Source: Cryptomeria japonica
Lineage: Eukaryota; Streptophyta; Pinopsida; Cupressales; Cupressaceae
Direction: 5' to 3'
Length of the DNA stretch: 64,000 nt
Assembly: GCF_030272615.1 (NCBI RefSeq)
Contig: NC_081405.1
Location: 607,953,677-608,017,676, forward strand
The notes beneath the pieces were generated by a model. It saw nothing but the letters and a program-made list of their open reading frames with translations. It had not been told where the DNA came from and searched no databases. Every line of letters begins with the position of its first letter. Position 1 is the stretch's first letter. This document shows, piece after piece, positions 11,681-23,480 of the stretch. The position numbers and the translations under genes are program-made.

Positions 11681-13177
11681 AGAATATACACCTTCCCTAT
11701 TGCTTGGGGACAAACTTTTGATGTTAATGACACACTTTCAACACTAAGAAGAGATTATTCATAAAAGAGATACACTTAAAGAAAGAAATAGGTCCTAATC
11801 AATTATGGACATCTCTAAGGAAAGATAAGATTCTCATGAAGGACAAACAATTCTATGCAAGAATGGATATCATTGTAAAAGATAGAAATCAATAAATGGA
11901 AAGTGGACCCTTCTGAAGGAAGAATGATTGAAAAATATTCTTACCCTTGAATTGGGAGAGAAGAATAATTGAGCTATTATGTTGCTATCATAGTATGATT
12001 GCACATTAAATTTTGCCACCATTAATGAAAAATATCCCTCCAAAAGGTAATATAGTAGTATCACATAGTGAGGATCGACATAGTGAGGCTAATAGAACGC
12101 TAAGGCATTACATGAGTATTTCGATATAAAAATGGTTCAATATCAAAATTTATGTAAATAAGAGTAGGTTATCATAAATTATTGAAGAAATTCCTCAAGA
12201 AATCTAAAATACTAGAGAGTGAGTATAAACAAGATGATGGAGAAAAAACCTATTATCATTGTTTGGTTTAGAGTTATACCTACACCACATTAATGAAAAA
12301 CGTGATCTTTGAGTCATATTTAAGTGTCCAATAGATTTCTTCCACTAGAGAATATGTTCTTTGTGGGAAGTGATGGTTAGGGTTTGATTGAGGGATTGGT
12401 AAGGAATCAGTATGAAATCCTATTTAATTCTAGTGTATTGCGATGAGGTTCTATAAGAATCTTGATTCCTTCTTCAATTCATCCAATAACATATCCTCTT
12501 TATCCTTGTTTAGAAATCACGTCAAACTACATTTATAATTTCTAAATTATAAATGTGATGGGGATGATATTTCATCATACACATCATTGAAATTTTTAGT
12601 ATAAGTATACCCTTGAGAACCAAAGGGATGAAAAGATGAAATATTGATCCTTGTAGGAGGATCTACACAAATTTATTAGCTCTATTCATGTCCACTAGGA
12701 AGGTTAAAGAGTACTTTTATATTCAATTGTTGGGTTTTGAAGAAGATTTTTCATCATCTAATGTTTCACTTTTACTAAATGTAATGTTATGCGACATGTG
12801 ATTAAGGAAATGCATAACATAATACTGTCTCAAAACGTCTTGATGATAAAGATAATCTCTATAGAATAAAGGGGATATAAGATGATAGATGTGTTGATAG
12901 TTTGATTGACAACATTTGAAGCATGTCCCGCTTGTACCAAAGTAACCTTATGGGAAGCATATTCATCATTAATATTCAATTAATATTCATAAAAGAGATC
13001 ATTCATATAAGTATTAACTATTTCCTCATGTGAATAAGAGATACCCTGAAGAGGTACAAGTATGATTCATCTCAAGACTATTTATAGTAGGATTATCAAA
13101 GGTACAATATGAAAGATCTAATAGATCTTTTATGAAAGCTAAACATTTTATGAACATATTTCAAAGTGGCATCGTAT
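11681..13177. other. AT-rich DNA, no supported gene
   Basis: Frames are short and no conserved motif was recognised. Sequence at 11700-12200 could be further decayed copia internal sequence, but there is no motif to support that. The segment ends at the left TSD of the element at 13196. Confidence 0.5.
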
Positions 13178-13195
13178 AACAACATAAAATGTGTA

Positions 13196-15057
13196 ACATT
13201 CCAAAGGGATTGAACAAAATTGTTGTAAAAAAAATTCTCTTCATAGCTATGCGCGCGCAGGGGAGGAGGGCAGCTAGGGTTGTAAGCATGGAAGTAGGCG
13301 ATCAGCATGATGAGGACCCAAATGGGGAGGTAGTTTGTTTGGGTCTCCATTTGGTGTTGTCGACTCCCTTTTCTCCCTTTGTGGTCCCTGAGTTTCACAG
13401 TAAGCATTGGTGCAGACCGTGGAGGTTTCTATGGGTGCTGATGGTGGGCATGAAGGGCTGTGCTTTTTAGATTAAAATTGCCTTGGGCTAGCCATTGGGT
13501 TCATTATCTCGGTGGAATGCTTGGTGGGTGGTGGCTAAGCTTTCTTGACTCCTGTCTAACTTCCCCCCTTCCCCTGTTTTGTGACCCTACTTTGGCTCGT
13601 TGTTGGATCTTCTTCCAATGGTTTGGTCTATGGTGAGATGGGTTGTTCTTGTGTTTTTCCTACCTATTTCTTTTTCCCTGGAAAGTTTCCTCATTGTTTC
13701 AGGAGGCTTTGTAGAAGTTGTTCTTGCCCTGACAGGTGGATCTTTATATCTCTTTATCTAAGGGCTTATTTATTTGCTTCTTCTTATCGACTGCCTTGGA
13801 ACTTTGATGTTTCCCTCTTTCTATTCCCTCCTTTTGGTCCTTGGATGGTCCTAATTTGTTGAGGGAGGTTTTTTTGTTTTGGGTTCTTATTGAATCCAGA
13901 AGATCTAAGTTTTGTTTTCGTAAGCGGTTTGGTTTTCTCTAATATTTTCTTATGAACCCTAGAGCTATTCTTAATGGGGGTTTTGCTCTCCCCATCTACT
14001 CTGTGTTTCATGCTTTGGTGCTTCTCTTTCTATGTCTTTGGGTTACTCTAGCTTTTCCTATAAAGGTGGTCTTGTCTTCTATTGAGGGGGAGGTGGATGT
14101 GGCTGGAGTGAACCTATCTCCTATTAAGGTGAAGCTTGATGTATCTAGTGTTTTCTAGAAATTCTTTTGGGGGGTGCTTGAAGCCCCTTCTCTTGGTTGT
14201 GAGGATGCTATTGTTGATTTTCTTGCTTCCTTTTGTGATTCTTCTATAGAGGTGGAGAGAAATCTAGGAAGGTCTCTTTCGACACAACATATTCTAAAGC
14301 ACGTGGTTGGAGGAGTCCAGAAAAACTTCATGTTTCTTTGGAGGGTTCTTTATGCTATTTTTTCTTACTTCTCAAGAATTGAGGGTGGTCTTATTGTTGT
14401 CTCTCCTCCTCTATCCCCTATTGAGGTGGGGATTTTGGAGAATATTATGTGTGTTGCTCTGCTCAGTCACAAGAACAAGGTTGGGGGAGCCTTTCAAAAC
14501 CCCATTGTTTCTGGTTGTGGGAGCCTTTTGAAACCCACTTTTATGGTTGAGGGATCCTGTAAAAACCCTTGGTTTTTGGCTATTTTCATGGATAAATTGG
14601 ATGTTGGCAATTTTCAAGGGCCCAGTTTGGTCATTTTGTGTTTTTGGATAGGATCAGATTTTGCTGGTGGTGGGCTGGAGACTCTATTACAGGTTAAGGG
14701 AGCCTATGAAAAAGCCTGATTTTTGGCTAGGGGTGCCAGTTAAATCCCCGTTATCTTTTTCTTAGATCCATAAGATGGTTTAGATCTGCTATTGTTGCCA
14801 GCCTGGTTTGTATTGTCCTTGTTTTGTGTTTGGCTGGCGGGTGTCTTGTTTTGGTTGCTTGTCTTGTAGCCTCTAGTGCCACAAGAGTTGTTCCCTCTTG
14901 TTTGAATGTGTCTTTGCTACAGTTTAGTTTGGTTGTATTTTTCTGCAGCATCCCTTTGATGCTTCTAGATCCTTGAAAAACCCAAGGTTTTCAGGTCCCT
15001 TCAAAACCTATTGTATGGGGTTTCTAGTCCCCTCAAAACCTATTTATCCTAATAAAA
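13196..15057 (+). mobile_element. Short non-LTR element, probably non-autonomous
   Basis: An 18-bp near-identical direct repeat (AACAACATAAAATRTGTA) lies at 13178-13195 and 15058-15075. The insert starts a little upstream of a GC-richer block (CTATGCGCGCGCAGGGGAGG) and an early ATG at 13288. It ends with two tail motifs: CCCTTCAAAACCTATTG near 15000, and CCCTCAAAACCTATTTATCC before an A-rich terminus. The tail motif CAAAACCTATTT is shared with LINE3 (minus strand near 6195) and with the short insertions at 55413 and 57042. No RT, endonuclease or RNase H motif is present. Base composition is strikingly G+T-rich on the plus strand, unlike the neighbours. Confidence 0.75.
14174..14719 (+). pseudogene. 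181-codon open frame inside the 13.2-kb element, unknown
   Basis: This is the longest open frame of the element, opening with MLEAPSLGCEDAIVDFLASF. It contains short repeated phrases (for example GGAFQNPIVSGCGSLLKPT and GSCKNPWF) that come from a repeated GGGAGCCTTTxAAAACCC-like DNA motif. I see no known domain. It may be a relic of an element protein or simply open by composition, because stop codons are rare in G+T-rich sequence. Confidence 0.2.
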
Positions 15058-15075
15058 AACAACATAAAATATGTA

Positions 15076-15737
15076 TTTAATCATTTATAAATAAATTAAA
15101 TATTGTTAAAATCTCTGAAACCCTCAATATGAAGTACATTAAAATGTAATGAATTAATGCAAGTAACATAAAGTGAAGTAAGCCAATTTTGAACAAATAA
15201 TTTTTCTAAATATAGTTAGTTAGAAATGTAATCAAAAGTAAAATGAAAAAATAAATCAAATTATGTAGGATCCATAGCTAAAATTAAATCTTTAAAAATA
15301 GAACTATGCAAATTTGAAGACACATTAGCTTCACCAAAATGAAATGGTTGAAATATGAGTCTTATCTTAGAAACATAAACTAAGAGTCCAATTAATCATT
15401 ATTTCCATTTTATTGGAGGATAAAAATACAAAAGATACAACTTCAGTCCTAAATGAGAGATTGGTACTATATTTTACTAGAAATAACAAGATCCAACAAA
15501 TATATTATTCTTACATAAGGTTATAGTTTTAGAAAAAATGACCTATAATCTTGAACTAGTGGACCATGTCTGAATCAAAAATTAGAAATCATCATAAAGA
15601 AAGAATCTTTTTTTCATAGCTCATGAAATTTATAATTTTTATTCTCATGGACTATGGCCAACACATTATTATACACAAAATAAATTGAGTTATAATTTTT
15701 TTTTAAGTACTTGAAATCATCATCTTAATGTTGATAA
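15076..15737. other. AT-rich DNA, nothing recognised
   Basis: There are no open frames of note, no repeats matching elsewhere in the window and no RNA gene. This is the host DNA between the right TSD of the 13.2-kb element and the TRIM at 15738. Confidence 0.5.
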
Positions 15738-17385
15738 AGTTAGAAACATGATTATCAATGCATGAAAATATCAATTTTCTAATGCCCGATACAACCATGA
15801 TATTTAATGAACTGACAAGAGGCAGTTAAGCCATATCGCAAACCTGCGTAGTGTTTTGCACAACACATGGAGACCAAGGAGGAAAACCTTGCAACAATCC
15901 CATCACGCTAGCACAAGTGAGGGGTTTGAACCCAACTTTGATACCACTTGTTAGAAACACGGTTGTCATTGCACCAAAAGATCAACTTATAAATGCTTGA
16001 TACAACTTTAAAACTTAATGAATCCAAGGGAAGCGATTAAGCCATGTCTCAAATTTGAGCACTACACTGCACAACATAAGGAGATCAAGGGTGTGTTGGA
16101 TATTGCAGCGGCTAGGATATATTATTGTCATTGATGTCAATATATTCTTGTATCTTGGTGTTGCAAATAATTATTTTTAGTAATCCAGAAGTCTTCTTGA
16201 TCATATCACTTGATCCAGTGATTGTATTTGAGGTTTTTGGTCTTTTTGTTCAACAGTTGGCAGAGTCTGGTTTTTATTCGGTGAGCTTCGGTATGATGAT
16301 ATCTTGTATTGTGGATTTGGGAGAATGTTTTGGATGATTGTGTGTATCTTCATCTCAAGTGGTTCATGATTTGGTGCTCCGAAAGCTATCCTTCTTATTT
16401 GAGTTGTTGGTGTTGAGTGTTCTTCAATGTTAGCATGTTGATCGATGGAGAACTACATTAGTGGTATTGGTGTAGCTATTGCAGATAGTTCTGATGTGAT
16501 TTTTGGTGTTTCCTAATCATTTCCTATTTGTCTTGGTTATCCACATTGATTATTGTGCACTCATTTATGATGATTTTCTTGATCCGGTCTTGTTCTTCAT
16601 GTTATGTGGTATTTTGGTGGTGTAACCTTTGCGATTGGTCTTGGCAAGATTTTCAGTGGTGATGAGTGTTTAGAGTTTTGATTTAGCTCTATGTTATTCT
16701 ATCTATTCCATTATATTGGTCCGATAATTGATTTATGTATCATTTGATGTAATTTTATAATTAGGTGTTATGGGTTTGGCCGACCGTGTAGTCAAGGTTG
16801 ATGAATTGAATAAATGAGTGCAATATTCATGTAATTTAGGTAATATCGTAAAGTTTGTATTATCAAAGAGTGGTGTATGTGCGAACAAGTGAATTAATCT
16901 TTTGGTGTGGTGTTTAGATCAAAGATTCATGTAGAGAAGACATATGAGCTTAACTAGAACTGTCATCAGGCATTAATAGATGCTATTTTTGCAGTTCATC
17001 CTTTCCATATTGTAGTTCGAATCATTTTGTAAGGTAGTGAACCTTCCTTGAGGGTTGGAGCCTTATGAGTCATTGTAATTTGAGAAGTGAACTCTAGGAA
17101 GTGTGCTTGAATGCACGTGCATTCCCCATTGTAATATTTACACATATTTCTATAGAGTATTATCTCATTGTGGGTAGGTTTCTACTATGGTTTTTCCCTT
17201 AACCGGGTTTTTCATGTCAAAAATATTGGTGTTATGTGTGTTGTTGTTATTGTTGTTATCTTTCTTTTTGTTGCAGTTGATATGATCTGAGATTGTGCTT
17301 AATTGTTGTAATAGGTAAGAACTGATTCCCCCCACCTCTCAATTTTTATTCTTGTTGTTGCCAACAGGGTGCACACCTTGCAACA
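15738..17385 (-). mobile_element. TRIM-type miniature LTR element, copy 1, split by a solo LTR
   Basis: On the minus strand, an LTR starts TGTTGCAAGGTGTGCACCC at 17385 and ends CTAACA at 15949. It is 159 bp once the solo LTR at 16094-17366 and one TSD are removed. A primer-binding site resembling TGGTATCA (15939-15946) follows, then only about 52 bp of internal DNA, then a second LTR (15738-15896). Flanking pentamers GATAA (15733-15737) and AATAA (17386-17390) are a one-mismatch TSD. There is no coding capacity. The structure is that of terminal-repeat retrotransposons in miniature, mobilised by other LTR elements. Confidence 0.85.
16094..17366. mobile_element. Solo LTR (1273 bp) with GGGTG target duplication
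   Basis: The block opens TGTTGGATATTGC and closes GTTGTTGCCAACA, a perfect TGTTGG/CCAACA terminal inverted repeat. The pentamer GGGTG occurs on both sides (16089-16093 and 17367-17371). Removing the block restores the TRIM LTR sequence (..AAGGGTGCACACC..), as judged from TRIM copy 2. There is no internal coding region, so this is a solo LTR left by LTR-LTR recombination. The open frame at 16125-16337 is inside it and is not a gene. Confidence 0.9.
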
Positions 17386-17390
17386 AATAA

Positions 17391-20188
17391 TGGAAAATAT
17401 TCTTTATTATAACTAAAATGAAGTTTTTAAAACTAATTTAAAATAAGGCATGCATGCTCAATTATTAAATTAATCATTTATCATGTCGTATATGATTGTT
17501 TGTTCTTTCCATCACACCCTTCGTGTTTCATGGTGCTAGGATCCCTCTCTGATGATGATGTTCTCTTGCTTGTGATAGTGTTGACATGTTATTCACATCT
17601 ATAGAAACAACACTTAAAATGAGTCGATAGTAGAGCTCATAAAATCAATTGAAATAAGTTATTTCTAAAATTATTTTTTCTTGTCAATGATAGGATTTAC
17701 TTAAGTCTATAAGTCTAAAGCATTATATATTCATTTAAGACATTGAATCTTATAGTGATAAAAGAGAAACCAATTTAATTATTTTTGAAAACAAACACAA
17801 GATCCATACATGTTCTTCTCATATCATTATAGTTAAATTATTTGACTAGGTTGCTAGGTATTTCTCAACAATATACCCAAAATTTTCTCTCTCTAAACAC
17901 ATTCAAATAATTGTAATAATTTAATCTTATTATCAAAATACTATCATGTTATGGAAATCTCAACAAAAGGATCATTTTATTATCTAATAATTTTAATACA
18001 AAATCAATTCTATTAACATTAAATTGATTCAACTATAAGTAAAATTTAGCTAGATCGCCACTTGATCATATATGACCCATAAAATATATGTACCTCTAAT
18101 ATAAATTATTAACACGCATACCTTCAGACATGGTACTATTAAAGTGTTCATTTTGTCAATTTTAGATTTTCCCCTAATCTCACATAAAGAATAAATTATT
18201 CATACATGTGATACTATACGTTTGTGCATTAATCATTCATGCATACTTTCAAATAAGATAATCATGTTGCCTAAGCATTATTTATATCTCATTACAATAT
18301 AATTTATAGTATGACATTTACACAATTTATGCTCTATTAATGCAAAGAATCATACTTGTTCAAGATACAACAATATACTAAAGTCAAAATTCAAAAACAC
18401 ATCATTAAACTTCAACCACGCAAGGTAATTACACCATCTCACTTATAAATGATTCAAATTTATGCAATGTATGTTACACTTTCAAATATTCAAATAAACA
18501 TTCATGGTACTCAAAATCAATAATTTCATAGAATGTACAACACACTTAAACACTTGACAAGAGCAAGAGATTTTGTTAAATCATGATACTCTTTGTAATT
18601 TAAGGATTGGTATGTTCTCTAGTATCTACCCCCTCTTACAATCTATCACTTTTCATCACAAACATGATAGATAACAACACACTATGAAACTCATATCATG
18701 CAACACATAGTCTAGCCAAAAGGAATTCCAAAATGAAAAATTATAAAGTTCAACTTCGAATCACAATTTGCACACAAATTCAATGGTAAATGAAGTGTGA
18801 CGAAAGGTCACAAAATATATAGATATAAATGTTGGTGACTAGACCGACGTAAGAAAATAATTCTTTTTAAAGTTGGCTCTAATAATAGTTTCAAATCTCA
18901 TCAATATCCAAAATGGATGATCAAATTTGAAAAACACTTTATAAAGTGACCAACACTAGGCATATTGAGTGACTAAAGAGCTACACGACACCTTTGGGTT
19001 AAAACACCCAAGGTGTGTTAAGGGACATTATCAGGTACACCAAAAAAATATGTTTTTGATTACTTAAATACTAAAGACCGATCATCCTTAATTATGCAAT
19101 CCAAACAATTTATAGACACAAATTCAATGCAACACATTTACATTATTATACAAGAAGGCATATGTAGGGGTCCTTTAAGATGAATGAGAATTTTCTTTTA
19201 GTATTAGGATTAGGCTACAAAATTATTGAACTCACACAAAAATTATAATTAGACAACTATGACATACATGATCACCATCGATAAACACTAAAAAAAAAAT
19301 TCTATGTTTTGGCATATTAATGCTTACATCCAAAGATACATTACACATTTACTTATGTAAGGAATAACTAATATTCAATCATTGGGAGATTGCCTATAAC
19401 AAGAGATATAATTTTTTTTACATCACGTGACATTGTGAAATATTTGGACCAAAGATATCCTTATGCTTAATAGGGTACAACAAAGTAGATATACTAGGCT
19501 AATCTTACACATAATTATTGTCCATCACAATTTCCTTTAATATTAAATGTATACATTAAATAAGGGATGATTTAGCAAATTACCATGTCAATAGATACAA
19601 GTAATACTAATTCATTTTCTATTTCATCAAACAATAACCTTGCATATGAAGCTCCTATCCATAACCCCCTCTAAAATAAAATGTTACAAAGTAGTTGTTA
19701 ACATAGATTTCCACTTTGGGGACATATATCTCGAACTGAAATATTTAATTAAAACTATTCACTTTTCTTTCGTGCATCAAAAAGTTTCCTTTTACTAATG
19801 GACAATGAATCCACGCAAGAAATAATGTATAAAATGTAAGCACCCTAAAGTTATCATCATTTAATACATACACATATTGATCAATGTTTCAACTTAGTTG
19901 CATTGAATTCATATAATATAATCCCTAATATTCAATCAAAAAATACAAATAGGGAATTTCAATAAAATTTCCATAAAGGCACACCAATAAAAAAGAGTGA
20001 ACAAGCATAACCATACCCATTCAACGGTCACTACAATTTATACTCGACAATATATAAAACATCAAGACGACTAGTTTGATACATAAGAACTTAAAGGTTC
20101 TAGTTAACCCTCACAAACCAAAATTAATGAAGAATATGATGCAATATGAAAGTAAGAAATCACATCATGCACACAAATTCCCCAAAAT
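17391..20188. other. AT-rich intergenic DNA, no gene seen
   Basis: There are about 2.8 kb of very AT-rich sequence with stops in all frames. The only structure noted is a small hairpin at about 18988-19018 (ACACCTTTGGGT / ACCCAAGGTGT). No LTR boundary, RNA gene or conserved motif was recognised. The segment ends at the left TSD of LINE2. Confidence 0.55.
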
Positions 20189-20639
20189 AACTCGCATGCA
20201 ATGAATATATGACTTTTGGTCGGCAAGCCTCTGTTCCTGGTGGTCATCTAATGGAAACTTTTCGAAACAATAGTTTTGGTGGGAGGCATGGTTGGCGATC
20301 CCTTGCTTATATCAGCCATCCTACAGTGCAGGCTCTGATCTCATCAGGGTTTGGGAATTGAAAGCCTAGGATCCTACACTCAAGGCTCACCCCAACTGTC
20401 ATAGATTCCTAGTCACCAACGAAATTCCCAAACTAAATTCCGATTAGGGCCTCGTATGACATTTCTCTGCCTGATAGCTAGCCTTCCTATGGGAGGTATT
20501 CCTATCTTGTTTACGCCAAATAACCTACCACTTGGTGGAGTCCCCTTCAATCCAAATGATGGTGTGTCTTTCCCTAACAAATATTTCTTCCGAAAATAAA
20601 AATACATAGACATAGTCAAAGAAATAAGAAGGCCCATAA

Positions 20640-21560
20640 AAAAGGGTTTATCAAGAAATGGGTCCAGAAAAAATTCCTTAAAATATTATCTATTGAGGAG
20701 ATGTCTTGCCTTCAGAATGTGGGGAGATTGGATGAGAATGTAATGCTCAAGGTAACCTTTCCAAATGTAACATTAGCCTCCCGGATCTCTGAACTTAGAA
20801 GTCATGCGCTAATTGGTAAGTTCTAGAATTTACTCTTGATATCTGTGAACTTTCATCTTGGATTCAGTCAGTCTGGTCAAGCGTTCTACACGTATTTTAT
20901 ATAGATGGGGATAATGGTTTCTTGGTTTCTTTGGAGGGATCTAGCTCATAAATTAAAGCCCTGTTCTTTTTCCTTTTTTATTTCTTCCTTTTTTTGTTTT
21001 TCTTTTTGTCTTTTTTTATGAGGGTTTTGGTCTTTTCACTCAAAAATGGTTTCCAAAATTGGATCTTTCTACTATGGCCAAATTTGTGTCGTTTTGATTC
21101 GGTTTTTGCTCTCTCCTGCTTGAATATAGGGATCTAGAATTTTTTTTAGATGCTAGGTTATTAGATTGGTATTTTTATTAAACATGATCGCTTCCTATTT
21201 AATCTTATTGATTTCCCTATATGGCTTTGTGTTCTAATGGATCTTTCAAAGCCATTTCCTTGAAAAATTCTCCTTCAATATACGTTTGGTTCTTATTTCC
21301 AACTCTTTGTTTCAGAGGAGCCTCATCAAGTGGTAATGAATTCTAATAGGATGGGTTTTTTCACAACATAATGCTTGTTGTGTCGTGAAAATATAATTTG
21401 GGTATATGAAGATGCATCTTCTGATGTGAAGAGGTGTTCTCTAGTTAGTAAATCGGTTAGCCTTTTTTATTCTAATCCCTTTGTTGCTCATGATGGTATC
21501 AGTGCTATGGGTTCTTCCTTCTCCCCTCCCCCTTCCTTGGTCAATATTTTTTTATAGCCT
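20640..21560 (+). pseudogene. LINE2 ORF1 (Gag-like, degenerate)
   Basis: Plus-strand frames match LINE1 ORF1 piecewise. RISELRSHALIGKF aligns with the LINE1 stretch HLRDCALFGKF, and IGIFIKHDRFLFNLIDFP with LGIFIKHDLISFELTHIP. LMDLSKPFP is shared with LLDLSKPFP. These are the DUF4283-like RNA-binding region and its conserved continuation in plant LINE and retroelement Gag proteins. The frame is broken by several stops and shifts. A zinc knuckle could not be read clearly. The protein would have coated LINE RNA. Confidence 0.7.
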
Positions 21561-22866
21561 TTTTAAGTTTCATTTCAGAGAAGTTTTGGGTGTGTGCGAG
21601 TTGTTGTGACTTTCTTTCTCAATTATCATTCCTCACGCACCCCTTGTGTCCTGTAGGCTTCAATCTCTCTTTCTATTTTTTAAATTGAGTTTTCTATGGG
21701 AAGGACCCTCTCCTCCCTCTTCCATGTGGCTAAATGTCCTCATAAAATTCTTGCTACCTCTCCTCCTTCGTCTCTATGTAACTAGAGCCTCACATTTCCC
21801 AAGGCCCCTTCTAAGAGGTCATTTTTTGTATGAGACCTTGAAGAGCTAAGAGAACCATTTCTACCAAGGGATTTGGATTTTTTAGTGGAGGAAATTCTAC
21901 TTAAATTGTGTTCTCAAAGAGTGAATGAGATTGGAGAAGAAGTTGAACTAGAAGATGATGATGTCTTGGAGTTGGTTATTCCTAATATCATTTATCAGTC
22001 CCCTCCTCTTTAGATAAGGTTGGCTCCAATAAATTTTCTTCTTCTCCCCCACCTATTTCTCCCCCTTAGGTTCCAGTTGCAAAGAAAATTCTTTTAAAGG
22101 TCTACTTAAATGAGTACTTTGATAGTCCCCAACCTAAATCTTTGATTATCCGAATCCCCCTAGTTGATTCCTTTAAAAGTCTTGTCAAAATCAAGAAAGC
22201 TCAAAATTCTAAAGGTAGTAGTAAAATAAAGCACCGTAAAACAATGGATGAAATTAGAGCAGGCATTAAATCTACCCTAGATGATAACACAAGGCTATGG
22301 AGAACTTTTTTCATTCTTCATGAGTTCAATGAGGATCATTTCATGGAACCTCAGTGGCTTCAATGCACCTTAAAAATCTCACCTCATAAAGTCACAGTTG
22401 GATTCTTGTGGGCCCAACATCATCTTATTACAAGAAAATAAATTTTCAAAAGAAGAATCAGGAAAACCATTTTTCACATGGAAAATTGGGGGATTTGTGA
22501 CTTCTCCATCAATAGGGGCATCAGGTGGCCTTGCCATACTATGGAATAAGAAATAAATTTGGGTCCATAAGTTGTAGGAAAAGGCTAAATTTATTCATGG
22601 CACAATCATTTTTTTTGGCATTATATCCCATCTTTTAGACATTTACCGTCCTACTTTCACGGTGGGGAACCAAATATTATGGGAGCTACTTTTCATTACC
22701 TTAGCGTCTTTCCTTGAGGAGCCCTTCATATTACGAGAGGATTTTAATCCAATTGTATCAATCAAAGATAAAACTAGACGGATAGTCCCACTCATATGCA
22801 CTTAATAATTGTCTAAAAGATTGGATCCCTTCTAATGGCAATGTTACTTGGATCAAAAAAATAAGC

Positions 22867-23199
22867 TATTATAAGTGCAGTTGTCATTGCACCAAAAGAT
22901 CAACCTATTAATGCCTGATACAACCACTAGACTTATAGAATCTATAGGAGGTGGTTAAGCCATGTCACAAATGTGAGCATTACGCAACACAACACAAGGA
23001 GACCAAGGGCATGAACCCATGACCAAGCTCTGATACCACTTGTTACAAGTGTAGTTGTTGTTGCACCAAAAGATCGACCTATTAATTCCCAATACAAAAA
23101 CTAGACTTATAGAATCCACATGAGGTAGTTAAGTCATGCCACAAACCTGAGCTTTGCGCTAAACAACAAAAGGAGATAAAGGGTGCACACCTTTCAACA
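22867..23199 (-). mobile_element. TRIM-type miniature LTR element, copy 2
   Basis: Perfect 5-bp duplications TAAGC lie at 22862-22866 and 23200-23204. On the minus strand the first LTR runs 23199-23041 (159 bp, TGTTGAAAGG..TTGTAACA). The complete initiator tRNA-Met primer site TGGTATCAGAGC follows at 23038-23027, and a second LTR ends at 22867. The second LTR lacks about its first 20 bp together with most of the internal region. No coding sequence is present. Both LTRs align to the 15.7-kb copy, which defines the family. Confidence 0.92.
23027..23038 (-). promoter_or_regulatory. Primer-binding site, initiator tRNA-Met
   Basis: The minus strand reads TGGTATCAGAGC, the standard 12-base complement to the 3' end of plant initiator tRNA-Met, two bases after the LTR end. 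It fixes the orientation of the TRIM. Confidence 0.9.
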
Positions 23200-23480
23200 T
23201 AAGCAATATTTAATAAAAACAAAAAGATTGGATAGGTTTTTCTCAAATCCAGTTTGGTCATTAAAATTTGGGTCTTGTTCAACTCTTAAACTCCCATTCT
23301 TTGGTTCAAATCAATTTAAAATGCAATTGGAATTTAAATTTTCATCCCTTCCCCCCAAGTCTATATATTGATTCAAATTCCAAAATATGTGGTTCAGGGA
23401 CCTATCTTTCATTTCACTTCTTTAGGAGTGGTGGTAGAGTGCATCTTTTCCTCTATGGTTAAGAATGTTCTAGCTTTCTG

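Larger units (their letters stand above)
22329..23480 (+). pseudogene. LINE2 AP endonuclease domain, split by a TRIM
   Basis: The ATG at 22329 opens MRIISWNLSGFNAP, the typical start of ORF2 with the first endonuclease motif (N in SWN). An ENKFSKEE block corresponds to the LLQETK metal-binding motif, then GGLAILWNKK and DIYRPTFTVGNQ. The EDFNP stretch near 22740 corresponds to GDFN. The domain is interrupted at 22866 by the TRIM and continues after 23204. Stops are frequent. This domain nicks target DNA to prime reverse transcription. Confidence 0.8.

Noticed and set aside
16125-16337. Open frame of 70 codons
   Set aside because: It lies wholly inside the solo LTR 16094-17366.
18988-19018. 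Small inverted repeat as a possible terminator or regulatory hairpin
   Set aside because: There is no neighbouring gene or element boundary; short palindromes are expected by chance in 64 kb.
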